DNA of 17,546 bases, taken from the NCBI GenBank assembly GCA_964499865.1, contig CAZCPY010000064.1, positions 1 to 17,546 on the forward strand, read 5' to 3'. This DNA comes from JANOGU01 sp964499865 (GTDB lineage Bacteria > Pseudomonadota > Alphaproteobacteria > Rhodobacterales > Rhodobacteraceae). Below are positions 1 through 6,837 of the stretch, in pieces; the stretch's first letter is position 1, and each line of letters opens with the position of its first letter. The notes beneath the pieces were generated by a model that had not been told where the DNA came from, did not search any database, and worked only from the letters and a program-made list of their open reading frames with translations. The position numbers were made by a program, and so were the translations under genes.

Positions 1-123
1 AACGCCCCCTCAGCGGAGGTCATGGGCTTCTTCAGCCCATGGCCGACACAAAAGGAATGTGCCGCAGGCACTCAATCTGGTCCAGACGCCGGGGCCAGGT
101 CCACGGCGTGCCGTCCGGGGCGG
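1..123. other. Left-edge intergenic stretch with one hairpin
   Basis: No gene can be supported here. Positions 18-44 form an inverted repeat (11-bp arms 18-28 and 34-44, five-base loop, one wobble pair on the minus strand). It lies about 80 bases past the stop of rarA. It has no T-tract on either side, so it is not a clear intrinsic terminator. A minus-strand ATG at 21-23 opens a frame that runs off the window edge after about seven codons. That is too short to judge. Confidence 0.4.
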
Positions 124-1434
124 CTAGAATTGCCTTCGGCTGCGCAGTTTGGCGAAATAGTCGGCGCGGCGGGCCAGTTCGCGTTCGAAGCCGTGGTCGC
201 GGGGGGTGTAGTAGAGGGGGCGCTTCATCCCTTCGGGGAAGTAGTCCTGGCCAGAAAAGCCATCCTGGGCGTCGTGGTCATAGACATAGCCCGCGCCGTA
301 GCCCTGGTCCTTCATCATCCGGGTGGGGGCGTTCAGGAGGTGACTGGGCGGGGACAGGCTGCCGGTCGCGCGCGCGGCTTCGCGCGCGGCCTTGTAGGCG
401 ACATAGGCCGCGTTCGACTTGGGCGCGAGCGCGAGGTAGACCACCGCCTGCGCCAGCGCAAGCTCGCCTTCTGGCGAGCCGAGCCGTTCGTAGGTCTGCC
501 AGCTGTCCAGGCAGAGGGCCTGCGCCTGGGGGTCCGCGAGCCCGATGTCCTCGACCGCCATGCGCGTCAGGCGGCGGGCCAGGAAGCGGGGGTCCTCGCC
601 GCCTTCCAGCATGCGGGCGAACCAGTAGAGCGCGGCGTCCGGGTCCGACCCGCGCACGGATTTGTGGAGTGCGGAGATCAGGTTGTAGTGCTGGTCACCC
701 GACTTGTCGTATTTCGCCGCGCGCCGGGTCAGACGGCGGGACAGCTCGTCCGTGTCGAGCGGTGCGGGGACGCCCCAGGCCATCACCTGCTCGACAAGGT
801 TCAGAAGCGCCCGGCCGTCGCCGTCGGCCATGTCCAGCAGCGCCTCGCGCGCGGGCGCCTTCAGCGGCAGGGGCAGGCCGAGCGCCTGTTCCGCCCGCTG
901 CACCAGCCGTTCCAGATCGGCCAGCGTCAGCGGGGCGAGCACGATGACCTGCGCGCGGCTGAGAAGTGCGGCGTTCAGTTCGAAGGACGGGTTTTCCGTG
1001 GTGGCGCCGACCAGCAGGATCGTGCCGTCTTCCATGTGCGGCAGGAAGCCGTCCTGCTGTGCCTTGTTGAAGCGGTGGATCTCGTCGACGAACAGCAGCG
1101 TGCCGCGTCCCTGCTGGCGCCGCAGCCGCGCCGCATCGAACACCTTGCGCAGGTCCGGCACGCCGGTGAAGATCGCCGAGATCTGCACGAAGGCCAGGTC
1201 GGTTTCCTGCGCCAGCAGGCGGGCGATGGTGGTCTTGCCCACGCCCGGGGGGCCCCAGAGCACCAGCGAGGACAGCGCGCGGGCCTTCAGCATCGCCCCC
1301 AGCGGGCCGTCCGGGGCAAGCACCCTGGCCTGTCCGATCACCTCGGCCAGCGTCGCGGGGCGCAGACGGTCGGCCAGCGGGCGCGGCGCCTCGGGGGCAC
1401 CGGCCGGCCCTGCGTGGTCGAAAAGGTCGGGCAT
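124..1434 (-). CDS. rarA: Replication-associated recombination protein A (RarA/MgsA), AAA+ ATPase
   Basis: RarA (MgsA; Mgs1/WRNIP1 in eukaryotes) is a clamp-loader-like AAA+ ATPase that acts at stalled replication forks in the cytoplasm. The 436-residue product has the usual family length. Visible motifs are Walker A GPPGVGKTT (61-69), Walker B LLFVDE with D117/E118, sensor-1 region GATTEN (143-148) and an arginine-finger candidate R160 in LLSRAQ. The C-terminal tetramerisation region (about 250-436) ends normally at a TAG stop. The ATG follows a GAGG Shine-Dalgarno, 15 bases after the stop of the protease gene, so the two are probably cotranscribed. Identification rests on the motif order plus the family signature around ENPSFELN. 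Nothing is odd about this gene. Confidence 0.95.
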   Translation of the reverse strand: MPDLFDHAGPAGAPEAPRPLADRLRPATLAEVIGQARVLAPDGPLGAMLKARALSSLVLWGPPGVGKTTIARLLAQETDLAFVQISAIFTGVPDLRKVFDAARLRRQQGRGTLLFVDEIHRFNKAQQDGFLPHMEDGTILLVGATTENPSFELNAALLSRAQVIVLAPLTLADLERLVQRAEQALGLPLPLKAPAREALLDMADGDGRALLNLVEQVMAWGVPAPLDTDELSRRLTRRAAKYDKSGDQHYNLISALHKSVRGSDPDAALYWFARMLEGGEDPRFLARRLTRMAVEDIGLADPQAQALCLDSWQTYERLGSPEGELALAQAVVYLALAPKSNAAYVAYKAAREAARATGSLSPPSHLLNAPTRMMKDQGYGAGYVYDHDAQDGFSGQDYFPEGMKRPLYYTPRDHGFERELARRADYFAKLRSRRQF

Positions 1435-1449
1435 GGCGGCCTCGCGGCG

Positions 1450-2826
1450 TCAGAATTCCAGCTGCACCCAGCGGCCGCGGCGCATGATCTCGACCGTGAT
1501 CTCGCGGCTGCGGGCGGCGGCGACAACGTCGGCGGGGCTTTCCACGGCGGCGCCGTTCACCCCGATGATCAGGTCGCCGGGGCGCAGGCCGCCGCCGAAG
1601 GCGCCGTCGCGGGCGGCGGTGACGACCACGCCGGCCAGGCCGCGCGGCAGGCGCAGGTCGGCGCGCAGCTCGTCGTTGAGCGCGGCCACGTCCAGCCCCT
1701 GCAACGGGCCGTCCCCGACCGTCGCGCTGCTGCTGCCGGGGTCGGCGGCGGCGGTCAGGTTGACCGAGGTCTCTGCGGCGAAGCCGTCGCGCATGTAGGC
1801 CACCGTCAGCGCGTCGTCGGCCCCGGCGACGGCCAGGCGGAATTCGACCTCCGGCGGGGTGTAGACCGGCAGGCCGTCGATGGCGAGGATCACGTCGCCG
1901 GGCGAAATGCCGGCCACCGCAAAGGGGCTGCCGGGATCCAGGTCGGTGACCAGCATGCCCTGCGGACGGTCCATCCCCAGCGCCTCGGCCGTGCGGCCGT
2001 CGACCGACTGGCCCGACAGGCCGACCCAGGGCCGGGCGAAGGTTGCCGCACCCGCCTGCGCCTGCGCCATCACCGCCGCCACCAGGTTCGACGGGATGGC
2101 GAACCCCACCCCGTCGGACCCGCCGTCGCGGGTCAGGATGGCGGTGTTGATGCCCACGAGCTCTCCCGCCATGTTGATCAGCGCGCCGCCCGAATTGCCC
2201 GGGTTGATCGGCGCATCCGTCTGCAGGAAGTAGCCGCGTTCCGAACCTTCGGAGAGCGTGGACCGGCCGAGGCCCGAGATGATGCCCGACGACACCGTCT
2301 GCCCCACGCCGAAGGGGTTGCCGATGGCCAGAACCAGCTCGCCCACCTCTGCCCGGTCGCTGTCGGCAAGCGGCAGCACCGGCAGGTCGCGCGCGCCCTG
2401 CAGGCGCATCACGGCGAGGTCGCTTTCCTCGTCCTTCAGCACGATCTGCGCCTGATACTCGCGGCGGTCCGACAGCACGACGACGATCTCGTCGGCCTCG
2501 CCCACGACGTGGTAGTTCGACACGACCAGCCCGTCGGGCGACAGGATCACGCCAGAGCCCAGCGAATTCTCGGCCTCGGCCGACGGGTTGTCGTCCTGCA
2601 GCTGGCGCAGGAGCTGCGACAGCATCGGGTCGTCGGCATAGGGGCTGGCGCCGTTGTCGACGAAGGTCGTGGCGTAGATGTTGACCACCGCAGGCGCAGC
2701 CTTGCGCACCAGCGGCGCGAAGCTGAGCTGCATCTGCACGGCGCTTTCTGGCACGACCTGTGCGGCGGCGGGCGCCGCGGCAAGTGCGGCGGCCAGCGCC
2801 AGGGCGCGCGGGACGGATCGCGGCAA
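1450..2826 (-). CDS. DegP/HtrA-family periplasmic serine protease with two PDZ domains (TTG start)
   Basis: A trypsin-like Do/HtrA protease for periplasmic protein quality control. Numbered from the proposed TTG start (2824-2826), the 458-residue product has an N-terminal signal peptide (about 1-22, Arg then an Ala/Leu-rich core ending AAAQ). The catalytic domain carries H106 (SNYHVV), D136 (ESDLAV) and S212 (NPGNSGGA), and PDZ domains follow at about 265-345 and 380-455. TTG was chosen because a perfect GGGGAGG Shine-Dalgarno sits five bases upstream and the signal peptide then starts directly with PRSVPR. An in-frame ATG 22 codons further upstream would add a charged, unrelated stretch that runs through a hairpin. 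It follows luxI by 89 bases and is followed by rarA. Which of DegP, DegQ or DegS it corresponds to is not decided; two PDZ domains exclude DegS. Confidence 0.93.
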   Translation of the reverse strand: MPRSVPRALALAAALAAAPAAAQVVPESAVQMQLSFAPLVRKAAPAVVNIYATTFVDNGASPYADDPMLSQLLRQLQDDNPSAEAENSLGSGVILSPDGLVVSNYHVVGEADEIVVVLSDRREYQAQIVLKDEESDLAVMRLQGARDLPVLPLADSDRAEVGELVLAIGNPFGVGQTVSSGIISGLGRSTLSEGSERGYFLQTDAPINPGNSGGALINMAGELVGINTAILTRDGGSDGVGFAIPSNLVAAVMAQAQAGAATFARPWVGLSGQSVDGRTAEALGMDRPQGMLVTDLDPGSPFAVAGISPGDVILAIDGLPVYTPPEVEFRLAVAGADDALTVAYMRDGFAAETSVNLTAAADPGSSSATVGDGPLQGLDVAALNDELRADLRLPRGLAGVVVTAARDGAFGGGLRPGDLIIGVNGAAVESPADVVAAARSREITVEIMRRGRWVQLEF

Positions 2827-2857
2827 CTCGGCCTCCCCCCAAAGGACACATGGTTTT

Positions 2858-2897
2858 CGGCGACGCCCCGGACTGTGCCGGTCCCGGGGCATCGCCG
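2858..2897 (-). other. Strong hairpin between luxI and the DegP-like gene
   Basis: An inverted repeat has arms at 2858-2871 and 2884-2897. On the minus-strand RNA these give 14 pairs including one G-U. The stem is nearly all GC, the loop is 12 bases, and it lies 18 bases past the luxI stop. The downstream side on the minus strand reads AAAACC rather than a T-tract. It is therefore better read as a 3'-end stabiliser, processing site or Rho-assisted barrier separating luxI from the protease gene than as a canonical terminator. Confidence 0.5.
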
Positions 2898-2915
2898 CAA
2901 GGGGGACGGCGCGCG

Positions 2916-3506
2916 TCAGTGCAGCGCCGACGTGAAGTCCATCGAGACGACCTGGTTGTCGATCCCGTCGATCTCCATCACCGGCCCCATCGCCGACATC
3001 TTCACCCCCACGCGGTCGCACCAGCGCGGCCAGCTTGCGGCCAGCAGCGTCAGGCAATGCGTGGCGCCCAGGTTGCGCGCGGCCTTGCCCAGTTCCTCGA
3101 TCAGCCGCGCGTGCACGCGGCGCCGTTCGGCCATCGGCACGCTGTGGCTGACAAAGAGGCGCGAGCTTTCCCAGATGTTCTCGGCCACCGGCGCCTCGTC
3201 GTGCAGCAGGTTGGCCGGAATCGTATCCAGAAGCCCGCGCTGCGCGTCGCGGATCATGTAGCTGTAGATGCCCACCTTCATCGTGGTCGGGGTCAGCCGG
3301 TTGCCCGCCAGCACGCGGCCCAGATCGTCGTGCACGACCACCCACCGGCTGGCGGGGGTGTCGTACTGGTCATACTCCATCCCCATCGCCTCGGGCAGGT
3401 TCCACTTGTTGTGGACGATGAAAAGCTCGCGTCTGGCGCGCAAGTAATTGGCGAAAAGTTCGCCATGGTTGTGGAGATTGGCGAAGGAAAGCGTCGTGGT
3501 CTGCAT
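2916..3506 (-). CDS. luxI: LuxI-family acyl-homoserine-lactone synthase
   Basis: Cytosolic autoinducer synthase that joins an acyl-ACP (or acyl-CoA) to S-adenosylmethionine to make an N-acyl-homoserine lactone. The 196-residue product carries all the family-invariant residues: R26, F29, W35, D46, D49, R70, E113 and R116 (motifs RRELF, EYDQYD, NRLTP, WESSRLFV). T153 aligns with the threonine (T140 in EsaI) linked to 3-oxo-acyl preference, but this does not fix the product. The ATG has a GGAGG Shine-Dalgarno five bases upstream. It lies 53 bases downstream of the luxR-type gene on the same strand, the usual arrangement of a cognate receptor and synthase. The symbol is the family name; the organism-specific name and acyl chain length are unknown. 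Confidence 0.95.
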   Translation of the reverse strand: MQTTTLSFANLHNHGELFANYLRARRELFIVHNKWNLPEAMGMEYDQYDTPASRWVVVHDDLGRVLAGNRLTPTTMKVGIYSYMIRDAQRGLLDTIPANLLHDEAPVAENIWESSRLFVSHSVPMAERRRVHARLIEELGKAARNLGATHCLTLLAASWPRWCDRVGVKMSAMGPVMEIDGIDNQVVSMDFTSALH

Positions 3507-3559
3507 GAGAGCCTCCGTGCAGGGTTGGGTTTGCCGTTACCTTGCAGGGGCTGAACGTG

Positions 3560-4174
3560 TCAGATCAGGCGATAGTCCTTTGCGCGCTGGATGGCCTCGG
3601 CGGTGGTCCGGGCCATCAAGCGGATGCGGGCCGAGGTGATCCTGGCCTTGAGCGCGCTTTCCGAAATCCCGAGCTTGGCAGCCGCCGCGGCATGCCGGTC
3701 GCCCCCTGCAATGCATCTGAGCGCCTCGACTTGCGCGCGCGTCAGTTCCTCGGGCGGATCCGTCAGGTCGTGCAGGCGCAGGACGATGGATTCGGCGAGG
3801 AGGATCTCGTTGTCGGCAAATTCGCGGTCGGCCCGGGCGAAAGAGCCGATGGTGCGGGACTTGATCGGCCCGCAGGCGACGGTGAAGCCGTGGTTCAGGC
3901 CGAAGCGGGCGGCTTCCCTGAAGATCCCGAAGGGATCGGGGGGAACGCGCGGGTCGCTCCACCGGATCCAGCCGGTGGTCGAAAAGCCCCAGGCAATCAT
4001 CGGGTCGCGCAGTGCATAGCCGTTTTCGGTGTAGTGGTCGATCCAGCGCTGGTCATAGGTCTGGAACGTCATCAGCGGGGCGGTAAAGCGGATGTGCAGC
4101 CCGACGAAGTATCCGCCCGGCGCGAGCAGCGAAAGCTGGTGCAGGTCCAGCTCGATCCCCTGCTTGATTGTCAT
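3560..4174 (-). CDS. luxR: LuxR-family autoinducer-binding transcriptional regulator
   Basis: Quorum-sensing receptor/regulator, 204 residues from the chosen ATG. The N-terminal autoinducer-binding domain (about 15-135) has the pocket residues W44, Y48, D57, P58 and W72, spaced exactly as TraR W57/Y61/D70/P71/W85. A conserved glycine follows in GLNHGF. The C-terminal LuxR HTH (about 140-204) contains LRCIAGG and the recognition helix around SESALKARI. The position equivalent to TraR E178 is Gln (AQVEAL), although the leucine and glycine that follow it are kept. Start: ATG 4172-4174 has AGG ten bases upstream. ATG 4193-4195 (seven codons longer) is possible. A TTG at 4312 would overlap the rplQ terminator and adds non-conserved sequence. 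Its likely ligand is the product of the adjacent luxI. Confidence 0.92.
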   Translation of the reverse strand: MTIKQGIELDLHQLSLLAPGGYFVGLHIRFTAPLMTFQTYDQRWIDHYTENGYALRDPMIAWGFSTTGWIRWSDPRVPPDPFGIFREAARFGLNHGFTVACGPIKSRTIGSFARADREFADNEILLAESIVLRLHDLTDPPEELTRAQVEALRCIAGGDRHAAAAAKLGISESALKARITSARIRLMARTTAEAIQRAKDYRLI

Positions 4175-4208
4175 GGATTCGTCGCCTGGCAGCATGATTC
4201 TGGACACA

Positions 4209-4241
4209 ACTTTAGGCTGCACTTCCTGCGGCATCCAGCAG
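4209..4241 (-). promoter_or_regulatory. Candidate lux-box dyad and -10 element upstream of luxR
   Basis: At 4226-4241 the sequence is CTGC-N8-GCAG. It reads CT-N12-AG, the minimal form of LuxR-type binding sites, and lies about 52 bases upstream of the luxR start. Just downstream on the minus strand is TAAAGT (4209-4214), a 4/6 match to a sigma70 -10. The -35 at 17-bp spacing is poor (TGGATG) and falls inside the dyad, as expected for a regulated promoter. The half-sites are only 4 bp, so chance occurrence is quite possible. Confidence 0.3.
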
Positions 4242-4312
4242 TTAGCCGCGGATGCCGCCCCCGGCGGCCCGATCTGCCGCCATGACCCTGCGTAAACTGC
4301 CACAGACGGCAA

Positions 4313-4342
4313 CGCCCGCCACGTCGGATGACGGGGCGGGCG
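4313..4342 (-). terminator. Hairpin terminator candidate after rplQ (end of alpha operon)
   Basis: A perfect 8-bp arm pair CGCCCGCC (4313-4320) and GGCGGGCG (4335-4342) encloses one mismatch, a further 4-bp stem CGTC/GACG and a GGAT loop. It starts 25 bases beyond the rplQ stop codon. On the minus strand it is followed by TTGCCGTCTG, only a weak T-tract, so termination may be partial. It separates ribosomal transcription from luxR-luxI. Confidence 0.55.
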
Positions 4343-4367
4343 CGCGGGAATCGCCTGGACCGGGGCC

Positions 4368-4778
4368 TCAGCCTTCGGCCGCCTCGTCGCGCGCGCGGTC
4401 CGAGGCGCCCTTGGCCGAGGTGTCGCGGTCGACGAATTCGATGATCGCCATCGGCGCCATGTCGCCGTAGCGGAAGCCCGCCTTCAGCACGCGCAGGTAG
4501 CCCCCGGCGCGGGCCTGCATCCGCGGGCCCAGGACGTCGAACAGCCGCGCGACGTGGCGGTCCTCCTTCAGCTGCGCCGCGGCCATCCGGCGCGCGTGCA
4601 GGTCGCCCCGCTTGGCCAGCGTGACGAGCTTCTCGACGATCGGGCGCAGGTCCTTGGCCTTGGGCAGCGTCGTCTTGATCTGCTCGTGCTCGATCAGGCT
4701 GCCGGCCATGTTGGCGAACATCGCCTTGCGATGCTCGTGGGTGCGGTTCAGGCGGCGATAGCCGCGGGCGTGACGCAT
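4368..4778 (-). CDS. rplQ: 50S ribosomal protein L17
   Basis: Bacterial L17 (bL17) of the large subunit, near the exit tunnel. The 136-residue product starts MRHARGYRRLNRTHEHRKAM, the conserved signature, followed by LIEHEQIKTTLPKAK. A C-terminal acidic tail of about 15 residues (ASDRARDEAAEG) follows the core, as in many alphaproteobacteria. The ATG is preceded by TAGGAG. It is the last gene of the alpha operon, 153 bases after rpoA, and is followed by a hairpin terminator and then the quorum-sensing genes. Confidence 0.98.
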   Translation of the reverse strand: MRHARGYRRLNRTHEHRKAMFANMAGSLIEHEQIKTTLPKAKDLRPIVEKLVTLAKRGDLHARRMAAAQLKEDRHVARLFDVLGPRMQARAGGYLRVLKAGFRYGDMAPMAIIEFVDRDTSAKGASDRARDEAAEG

Positions 4779-4811
4779 TTCAAACTCCTATGCCGTCTTT
4801 TGCTTTGTGTT

Positions 4812-4916
4812 GCCGCCCGTGCGTTGCGGGCGGCGTCGTTGGGGCGTCATGCCCAGGGTTTTCCCCGGCAGGTCCGGGCATTGTCTCGTGCGGCGAGGCC
4901 CCGGCCTTCGCCGGGG
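4812..4916 (-). other. rpoA-rplQ spacer with two GC hairpins
   Basis: The 153-base gap between rpoA and rplQ contains two perfect inverted repeats. One has arms 4812-4819 and 4827-4834 (8 bp, 7-base loop). The other has arms 4899-4905 and 4910-4916 (7 bp, GAAG loop on the minus-strand RNA), extendable outward by wobble pairs, and starts inside 20 bases of the rpoA stop. Neither has a T-tract on the minus strand. They may set the relative level of rpoA and rplQ by RNA processing or stability. Confidence 0.4.
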
Positions 4917-4931
4917 TTTCGGCCTAAGGCC

Positions 4932-5948
4932 TCAAAACTGGTCCTCGAACCGCTTGGCCAGGTCCTCGATGTTCTCCGGCGGCCAGTCCTCGACCTCCAT
5001 GCCCAGGTGCAGGCCCATGCCCGACAGCACTTCCTTGATCTCGTTCAAGGACTTCCGCCCGAAGTTGGGCGTCCGCAGCATCTCGGCCTCGGTCTTCTGG
5101 ATCAGGTCGCCGATGTAGACGATGTTGTCGTTCTTGAGGCAGTTGGCCGACCGGACCGACAGCTCCAGCTCGTCCACCTTCTTCAGCAGCAGCGGGTTGA
5201 ACTCCAGCCCCGCGTCTTCCATCCCCTTCAGGGCCGATTCCGGCTCGTCGAAGTTGACGAAGATCTGCAGCTGGTCCTGCAGGATGCGGGCGGCATAGGC
5301 CACCGCATCCTCGGGCTTGAGCGCGCCGTTGGTCTCGATCTTCATCGTCAGCTTGTCGTAGTCCAGCACCTGCCCCTCGCGGGTGGGGGTGACCTCGTAG
5401 CTGACCTTCTTGACCGGCGAGAACATGCTGTCGATCGGGATCATCCCGATCGGCGCATCCTCGGGGCGGTTCTTGTCGGCCGAGACATAGCCCTTGCCGG
5501 TGGCGACCGTCAGTTCCATGAACACGTCCGCCCCGTCGTCCAGGTGGCAGATCACATGGTCGCGGTTCAGGATCTCGATCCCGTTCGATTCCGAGATGTC
5601 ACCGGCGGTGACGACGCCCGGGCCCTTGGCGGAAATCGTCAGGCGCTTGGGGCCCTCGACCTCCATCTTCAGGCTGACGCCCTTGAGGTTCAGCACGATG
5701 TCGGTCACGTCTTCGCGCACGCCCGCGACGGACGAGAACTCGTGCAGCACGTTGTCGATCTGCACCGAGGTGATCGCCGCACCCTGCAGCGAGGACATCA
5801 GCACCCGGCGCAGCGCGTTGCCCAGCGTCAGGCCGAAGCCGCGTTCCAGCGGTTCGGCGATGACGGTGGCGGTGCGCGCGGCATCGGGGCCGGCCTTCAC
5901 GTTCAGCTGTGCCGGCTTGATGAGTTCGAGCCAGTTCTTGTGGATCAT
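4932..5948 (-). CDS. rpoA: DNA-directed RNA polymerase subunit alpha
   Basis: Alpha subunit of RNA polymerase, 338 residues, the alphaproteobacterial length. The N-terminal domain (about 1-235) contains the dimerisation/assembly segment with ERGFGLTLGNALRRVLMSSL around 35-54. A flexible linker leads to the C-terminal domain (about 250-325) that binds UP elements and activators. R266 in VRSANCLK corresponds to E. coli R265, and the helix-hairpin region TPNFGRKSLNEIKEVL is conserved. The start is ATG 5946-5948 (MIHKNW), with GGAGG eight bases upstream. A longer in-frame start at 5999 adds unconserved sequence. It lies between rpsK and rplQ as in the standard alpha operon. Confidence 0.98.
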   Translation of the reverse strand: MIHKNWLELIKPAQLNVKAGPDAARTATVIAEPLERGFGLTLGNALRRVLMSSLQGAAITSVQIDNVLHEFSSVAGVREDVTDIVLNLKGVSLKMEVEGPKRLTISAKGPGVVTAGDISESNGIEILNRDHVICHLDDGADVFMELTVATGKGYVSADKNRPEDAPIGMIPIDSMFSPVKKVSYEVTPTREGQVLDYDKLTMKIETNGALKPEDAVAYAARILQDQLQIFVNFDEPESALKGMEDAGLEFNPLLLKKVDELELSVRSANCLKNDNIVYIGDLIQKTEAEMLRTPNFGRKSLNEIKEVLSGMGLHLGMEVEDWPPENIEDLAKRFEDQF

Positions 5949-6022
5949 GCCTGTCGCCTCCATTCTCGTCCGCGGGCCATGACCTGAGCCTGCGGACACC
6001 CGAGGTGAATCGTAAGACGGGC

Positions 6023-6040
6023 CGCAGGCGGGGGCCTGCG
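6023..6040 (-). other. Hairpin in the rpsK-rpoA spacer
   Basis: A perfect 7-bp inverted repeat CGCAGGC (6023-6029) / GCCTGCG (6034-6040) with a four-base loop, 15 bases past the rpsK stop and 75 bases before the rpoA start on the minus strand. It lacks a T-tract. It is probably a processing or attenuation element rather than a terminator, since rpoA and rplQ lie downstream. Confidence 0.35.
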
Positions 6041-6054
6041 ACCCAGGGTAGGGA

Positions 6055-6453
6055 TCAGACGCGGCGGCGCTTGGGGGGGCGGCAGCCGTTGTGCGCGATG
6101 GGGGTCACGTCGCGGATGGACGTGATGTTCAGACCGACAGCGGCCAGCGCGCGCAGCGCCGACTCGCGGCCCGAACCCGGGCCCTGCACCTCGACCTCGA
6201 TGGTGCGGACGCCGTGTTCCTGCGCCTTGCGGGCGGCATCCTCGGCGGCCATCTGCGCGGCATAGGGCGTCGACTTGCGGCTGCCCTTGAACCCCATCGT
6301 CCCGGCCGAAGACCAGGAGATCGCGTTCCCCTGCACGTCCGAGATCAGGATCTTGGTGTTGTTGAACGACGAATTCACATGCGCCACCCCGGCGGCGATG
6401 TTCTTGCGTTCCTTCTTCTTGGTACGCGTCGACTTGGCGGTATCGCGAGCCAT
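6055..6453 (-). CDS. rpsK: 30S ribosomal protein S11
   Basis: uS11 of the small-subunit platform, which contacts 16S rRNA near the mRNA exit. The 132 residues include the signature segments HVNSSFNNTKILISD, SSAGTMGFKGSRKSTPYAAQ and the C-terminal GCRPPKRRRV. The ATG follows a G-rich Shine-Dalgarno (AGGGGGGCAGG). Only 15 bases separate it from the rpsM stop, which is normal alpha-operon spacing. Confidence 0.98.
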   Translation of the reverse strand: MARDTAKSTRTKKKERKNIAAGVAHVNSSFNNTKILISDVQGNAISWSSAGTMGFKGSRKSTPYAAQMAAEDAARKAQEHGVRTIEVEVQGPGSGRESALRALAAVGLNITSIRDVTPIAHNGCRPPKRRRV

Positions 6454-6468
6454 GATTGCCTGCCCCCC

Positions 6469-6837
6469 TTATTTCTTCTTGCCGGCAATGGCCTTTGCGG
6501 GGCCTTTGCGGGTGCGGGCGTTGGTGTGGGTGCGCTGGCCGCGCACCGGCAGGCCCTTGCGGTGGCGCAGGCCGCGGTAGCAGCCGAGGTCCATCAGCCG
6601 CTTGATGTTCATGCTGACTTCGCGGCGCAGGTCGCCTTCGACGGTGTAGTTCGCGTCGATGTGTTCGCGGATGGCCAGGACCTCGGCGTCGGTCAGCTGG
6701 TTGACGCGGCGGGCGCGGTCGATGCCGACGGCCTCGCAGATCTGTTCGGCGACGTTCGCGCCGATGCCGTGGATGTATTGCAGCGCGATCGGAACGCGCT
6801 TGGCGGTCGGAATGTTGACGCCAGCGATGCGGGCCAA
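6469..6837 (-). CDS. rpsM: 30S ribosomal protein S13 (TTG start)
   Basis: uS13, a head protein of the small subunit that contacts the P-site tRNA and helps form the bridge to the large subunit. The 122-residue product opens MARIAGVNIPTAKRV and has the helix-hairpin segment YIHGIGANVAEQICEAVGI, then GLRHRKGLPVRGQRTHTNAR and a basic tail ending in AGKKK. The initiation codon is TTG (6835-6837). No in-frame ATG or GTG exists between it and an upstream stop, and AAAGGA lies eight bases before it. A TTG start is unusual for a highly expressed ribosomal gene. It follows adk after a 151-base gap. Confidence 0.97.
   Translation of the reverse strand: MARIAGVNIPTAKRVPIALQYIHGIGANVAEQICEAVGIDRARRVNQLTDAEVLAIREHIDANYTVEGDLRREVSMNIKRLMDLGCYRGLRHRKGLPVRGQRTHTNARTRKGPAKAIAGKKK

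Noticed and set aside
18..44. Left-edge hairpin as the rarA terminator
   Set aside because: The stem is good but there is no T-tract and it sits about 80 bases from the stop; kept only as a structure note.
695..2851. Alternative minus-strand frame overlapping the protease and rarA genes
   Set aside because: Low-complexity Arg/Gly/Ala product; the other minus frame encodes clear HtrA and AAA+ motifs.
22..3261. Very long open plus-strand frame opposite rarA, the protease gene and luxI
   Set aside because: It is antisense to three well-supported genes. The product is rich in Arg/Gly/Ala/His with no recognisable domain. Such open frames are typical of the antisense of GC-rich genes.
3507..3559. 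CCCTGCA direct repeats in the luxR-luxI gap as a lux box
   Set aside because: They are direct rather than inverted repeats and do not fit CT-N12-AG.
4175..4312. Extended N-terminus of the LuxR protein from TTG 4312
   Set aside because: The start would touch the rplQ terminator stem, the extra 46 residues look unlike LuxR N-termini, and the lux-box-like dyad would lie inside coding sequence.
4554..5987. Long plus-strand frame antisense to rplQ and rpoA
   Set aside because: It covers two certain genes in antisense. It is composition-driven, with no domain and no ribosome-binding site of note.
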